Below the pieces are notes generated by a model, which was not told the origin of the DNA, did not search any database, and saw only the letters and a program-made list of their open reading frames with translations. From positions 413 to 9,237 of the forward strand of contig DQGF01000139.1 in assembly GCA_003525045.1 (NCBI GenBank): a stretch of 8,825 nucleotides of DNA, read 5' to 3'. This DNA comes from Pseudomonas sp. (GTDB taxonomy: Bacteria; Pseudomonadota; Gammaproteobacteria; Pseudomonadales; Pseudomonadaceae). Shown piece after piece: positions 6,772-8,825 of this stretch; the stretch's first letter is position 1, and each line of letters begins with the position of its first letter. The translations under genes were made by a program, and so were the position numbers.

Positions 6772-6783
6772 TTAATTATAGTG
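6772..6783 (-). promoter_or_regulatory. Sigma-S-like extended -10 for the BON gene
   Basis: Read on the minus strand, the sequence is ACTATAATTAA, containing TATAAT. It matches the RpoS extended -10 consensus KCTATACTTAA at 9 of 11 positions. The -35 position has no good hexamer, which RpoS promoters tolerate. Transcription would start near 6768 and give a leader of about 125 nt before the BON start codon. The assignment is inferred from the motif only. Confidence 0.4.
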
Positions 6784-6790
6784 CGGCCGT

Positions 6791-6820
6791 GGCCTGCGGT
6801 CGCTGTGCCGTCCGCAGGCC
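6791..6820 (-). terminator. Hairpin after the ProA-like gene, weak terminator candidate
   Basis: A perfect 9-bp stem is formed by GGCCTGCGG (6791-6799) and CCGCAGGCC (6812-6820), with a 12-nt loop. It directly follows the stop codon of the ProA-like gene on the minus strand. No U-tract follows within 8 nt, so termination would need Rho or be partial. Confidence 0.45.
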
Positions 6821-6823
6821 GTC

Positions 6824-8326
6824 TCAGCGTTTGACCGACAGATCGGTCTGCGTCATGCGACTGCGAATGGTGAATACCCCATCGCCCGAGAGAATCGCGC
6901 TGCGAGCAAACAAACGACCGCTCTCCCAATTCGAAAGACCCAGCTCCGGCTTGTTCAGTGCGTACTGTCCATCGACCCAGCGGGTAATGCCGTTGCCGAC
7001 AAAAGGCGCGTTGACCGCGTTGTAGAAGCGTTCCTGAGCCTCGGCCTGTTCACTGATCAAGGACACGGTGAACTGCGGGCTGTAGCGGTTGAACAAGACA
7101 ATGGACTGGTCCAGGTCGTCGACGATCTTCAGGCTGACTTCCGGGGTTTCTTCCCATTCCCACTCGCGGCCCAACTGGTCCTCGGGCAGCGGTTCGGCCA
7201 AGGGTTCGGATTGATAACCTTCGGCCCGATACACCTCGACACTCGCCGTCAGCCAATCGCTCGGCAAGTACGCCTCGCTCCCCTCGACGATGTGCAACTT
7301 GCAGCCCTGGCCGCGTGCGGCGCCGGCCTGTTGCAGCGCCTCGAGAAACAGCGGCACCAGATCAAAGGCGCGGTCGCGGTGGATCAGGCAAACGTTCAGG
7401 GTGTTGCAGACTTTGCGGTCCAGGGAATTGCGCACCACAGCGGCAAAGCGTCCGGCATCGGCGTCCTTGTCCGCGATCAGCCAGGCGCCGCCGGTGCCGT
7501 GGAGGCTGACGGCCGTGCCGGCCTGTTGCGCGATGCTGCCCAACTGGCTGACAGCCCGGCCCGAACCACGGGCCACGGCCAGCGACAGGCGTCGGTCGGC
7601 GAACATCGCCCAACCGGCGGCGTGATTGACACTTTCCACCAGCGACACCGCGCCGGGCGGCAACCCGGCGTCGCTCAGTGCCGGGTTCAGCGCGTGGGCG
7701 ACGATCGCCTGCGCGGTGCCCAACGCATCGCTGCCGATGCGCAGTACCGCGGTATTACCGGTGCGCAACACCCCCGCCGCATCGGCGAAGACGTTCGGCC
7801 GCCCCTCGAACACGAAGGCGACGATGCCCAGGGGCGAAACCACTTGCTCGACTTTCCAACCGTCATGCTCGACGCAACTGATCACTTTGCCCCGGGTTGC
7901 CGGCGCATCGCGCCAGGCCCGGAGGCCGGCGATCATGTCCCGACGCATACGCTCATCGGCCAGCAATCGCGTGGTGGAACGTCCGCGGGCCTTGGCCCGT
8001 TCGATGTCCGCCAGGTTGGCGGCTTCGATCAAGGCCCAGCACTCCGGGGTTTCCAGGCGGTGGGCGAACAGATCGAAAAACGCGCTGATCGCCTGATCCG
8101 ATACCGCGGACATCGCCTTGAAGGCCGCTTGCGCGCGCTCGATGGCGACAGACGCCGCTTGCTGGTCCGCCACCGGAATCAGTAACAGTTCGCCGCTGGC
8201 CTGCTCTACCAGCAAGTGGTCACCGGGCTGGAAGCGCGCTGCCAGTTCGGGGCTGACCACCGTGACACGGTTACCGGCGAAAGGGATCGGGGTACCAGCG
8301 ACTAGACGTTCGAGCGCGAGAGACAT
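6824..8326 (-). CDS. ProA-like aldehyde dehydrogenase superfamily protein
   Basis: A 500-residue NAD(P)-dependent aldehyde dehydrogenase fold, closest to gamma-glutamyl phosphate reductase (ProA, usually about 420 residues). Shared features are LGIVAFVFEGRPNVFADAAG (165-184), RTGNTAVLRIGSDA (188-201), the catalytic Cys307 in KVCNTLNV, and the C-terminal LGLSNWESGRLFARS (462-476). It differs from ProA in several ways. It has an N-terminal extension of about 60 residues. ProA has a CN-x-x-ET pattern after the cysteine, and here the Glu-Thr is replaced by Asn-Val. There is an inserted acidic stretch, PEDQLGREWEWEETPEV (381-397). No proB neighbour is visible. The substrate is probably an acyl phosphate or semialdehyde other than that of proline synthesis, but this is inference. 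ATG 8326 is the only sensible start, because an in-frame stop lies 12 bp upstream; its ribosome binding site is weak. Confidence 0.85.
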   Translation of the reverse strand: MSLALERLVAGTPIPFAGNRVTVVSPELAARFQPGDHLLVEQASGELLLIPVADQQAASVAIERAQAAFKAMSAVSDQAISAFFDLFAHRLETPECWALIEAANLADIERAKARGRSTTRLLADERMRRDMIAGLRAWRDAPATRGKVISCVEHDGWKVEQVVSPLGIVAFVFEGRPNVFADAAGVLRTGNTAVLRIGSDALGTAQAIVAHALNPALSDAGLPPGAVSLVESVNHAAGWAMFADRRLSLAVARGSGRAVSQLGSIAQQAGTAVSLHGTGGAWLIADKDADAGRFAAVVRNSLDRKVCNTLNVCLIHRDRAFDLVPLFLEALQQAGAARGQGCKLHIVEGSEAYLPSDWLTASVEVYRAEGYQSEPLAEPLPEDQLGREWEWEETPEVSLKIVDDLDQSIVLFNRYSPQFTVSLISEQAEAQERFYNAVNAPFVGNGITRWVDGQYALNKPELGLSNWESGRLFARSAILSGDGVFTIRSRMTQTDLSVKR

Positions 8327-8361
8327 GAAGCGGTTTCACCATGCAATGGGCGGTCGGAAAA

Positions 8362-8431
8362 TGTATAGCAAAATCCACGGAGCGTCATCAGCGATGCCCC
8401 TCGGTCAACTACGTATCAGAGTGTGTATAGC
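8362..8431 (-). promoter_or_regulatory. Twin TGTATAGC elements, possible tandem promoters
   Basis: The exact octamer TGTATAGC occurs at 8362-8369 and 8424-8431, 62 bp apart. On the minus strand each reads GCTATACA, which resembles a sigma-S-type -10 (KCTATAC). Both are correctly oriented for transcribing the ProA-like gene, with starts near 8355 and 8417. No good -35 hexamers are visible. A related inverted GCTATA lies at 8454-8459. Confidence 0.35.
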
Positions 8432-8494
8432 CCCCCTCCCGACACACCCCGCCGCTATAACCCGCCACCAAAGACACACCGCAGATACACCCGC
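8421..8494 (+). promoter_or_regulatory. Repeat-rich control region upstream of the HvfA-like gene
   Basis: Two imperfect direct repeats begin with GACACACC and end with CCCGC. The first is 8441-8465 and the second is 8473-8494, with starts 32 bp apart (about three helical turns). An inverted copy of the motif, GTGTGT, lies at 8421-8426. The segment is strongly C-rich on this strand, and no sigma-70 promoter is evident. The layout suggests sites for an activator or an alternative sigma factor controlling the peptide gene, possibly metal-responsive. The regulator is not known. Confidence 0.4.
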
Positions 8495-8567
8495 TTGATG
8501 AAATGTGCCTGTCGATCGGCCAAGCCGGTCAAGGCGCTCAACTCACTCAATGCTACGGAGTATCACC

Positions 8568-8771
8568 ATGTTCAAGCTCTCGACTTCTTCCCTGACCCTC
8601 GGCCTGATCATCGCCGGTGGCTTGGCCCTGTCCAACGTGGCATCGGCCTCCGAATCGGAAACGTTCAGCATGAAGCAATTGGCCCACGGCTACAGCCAAG
8701 TCCAGGCCGACACCGCAGAAAAGCCGGCAGAAGGCAAATGTGGCGAAGGCAAGTGCGGCGCCGGCGAGTAA
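8568..8771 (+). CDS. hvfA: HvfA-type RiPP metallophore precursor peptide
   Basis: A 67-residue peptide precursor. Residues 1-27 are a Sec signal peptide: MFKLSTSS, a hydrophobic core LTLGLIIAGGLAL, and ASA before SES. The mature part carries the family-type linker FSMKQLAHGYSQVQA (residues 33-47) and ends in two tandem EGKCG motifs (residues 55-64) whose cysteines, Cys58 and Cys63, are the only ones. In Haemophilus influenzae, HvfA has EGKCG repeats whose cysteines are converted by the iron enzyme HvfB with partner HvfC into oxazolone/thioamide groups that bind copper. The same modification is inferred here. ATG 8568 has ACGGAG 7 nt upstream. In-frame codons before it would add residues ahead of the signal peptide. 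The short core of two motifs is near the minimum. A hairpin and a ribosome binding site with ATG follow, consistent with an operon continuing beyond the window. Confidence 0.8.
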   Translation: MFKLSTSSLTLGLIIAGGLALSNVASASESETFSMKQLAHGYSQVQADTAEKPAEGKCGEGKCGAGE

Positions 8772-8779
8772 CCCTTTGC

Positions 8780-8801
8780 GTGGGGTATGTCGTAGCCCCA
8801 C
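8780..8801 (+). terminator. Hairpin after the HvfA-like gene, possible attenuator
   Basis: GTGGGG (8780-8785) pairs with CCCCAC (8796-8801) around a 10-nt loop, 9 bp after the peptide stop codon. No U-tract follows. Such a structure between a precursor gene and its maturase genes could stabilise the short message or allow only partial read-through, so that more peptide than enzyme is made. Confidence 0.4.
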
Positions 8802-8822
8802 ATCCCTGACTGAACGGAGATC

Positions 8823-8825
8823 ATG
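8823..8825 (+). CDS. Possible start codon of the next gene, cut by the window edge
   Basis: An ATG forms the last three bases. GGAG lies at 8816-8819, only 3 nt before it, which is a short but usable spacing. Only the start codon can be seen, so no product can be read. By analogy with known HvfA operons, an HvfB-type iron-dependent maturase (DUF692) would be expected here. Confidence 0.35.

Noticed and set aside
7211..8185. 324-codon plus-strand frame opposite the ProA-like gene
   Set aside because: The translation is arginine- and glycine-rich low-complexity text typical of a shadow frame, and the minus-strand frame has conserved dehydrogenase motifs.

Overview
The window looks like chromosomal DNA of a Pseudomonas, most likely of the fluorescens group. 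The basis is its high GC content, strong AGGAG-type ribosome binding sites, a pseudomonad-style TopB with a short basic tail, and a tightly packed mix of housekeeping and accessory genes. No tRNA, rRNA, insertion sequence, CRISPR array or phage gene is visible. All family assignments come from reading the translations, not from a database search.

Layout: (1) At 1-203 lies upstream DNA with a very good LexA (SOS) box at 117-132, ahead of topB. (2) topB (DNA topoisomerase III) is followed by a GNAT acetyltransferase gene on the same strand. (3) A stretch of about 520 bp (2720-3239) has no recognisable gene but holds several short perfect inverted repeats. (4) Next come a conserved-type 109-residue protein of unknown function, a strong bidirectional terminator, and a small secreted two-cysteine protein that converges on and overlaps cynR by 15 bp. 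(5) A cyanate detoxification locus follows: cynR (minus) diverges from cynS (cyanase) and cynT (beta carbonic anhydrase). Cyanase consumes bicarbonate and releases CO2, and CynT re-hydrates the CO2, so the two enzymes work together. A perfect hairpin separates cynS from cynT, and no cyanate transporter gene is visible. (6) On the minus strand are a short single-BON-domain protein gene and, upstream of it, a gene for an unusual 500-residue ProA-like aldehyde dehydrogenase. (7) At the right edge, on the plus strand, is a tiny exported peptide ending in two tandem EGKCG motifs. It is the precursor of an HvfA-type oxazolone/thioamide-modified copper-binding RiPP. A ribosome binding site and ATG at the last bases look like the start of the next gene, where the maturase HvfB would be expected.

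The most interesting system is the HvfA-like peptide and its control region at 8327-8567, which contains repeated sequence elements and is shared with the divergent ProA-like gene. Second is the LexA box next to topB. Third is the divergent ProA-like enzyme, which lacks a visible proline-pathway partner and departs from ProA around the catalytic cysteine.
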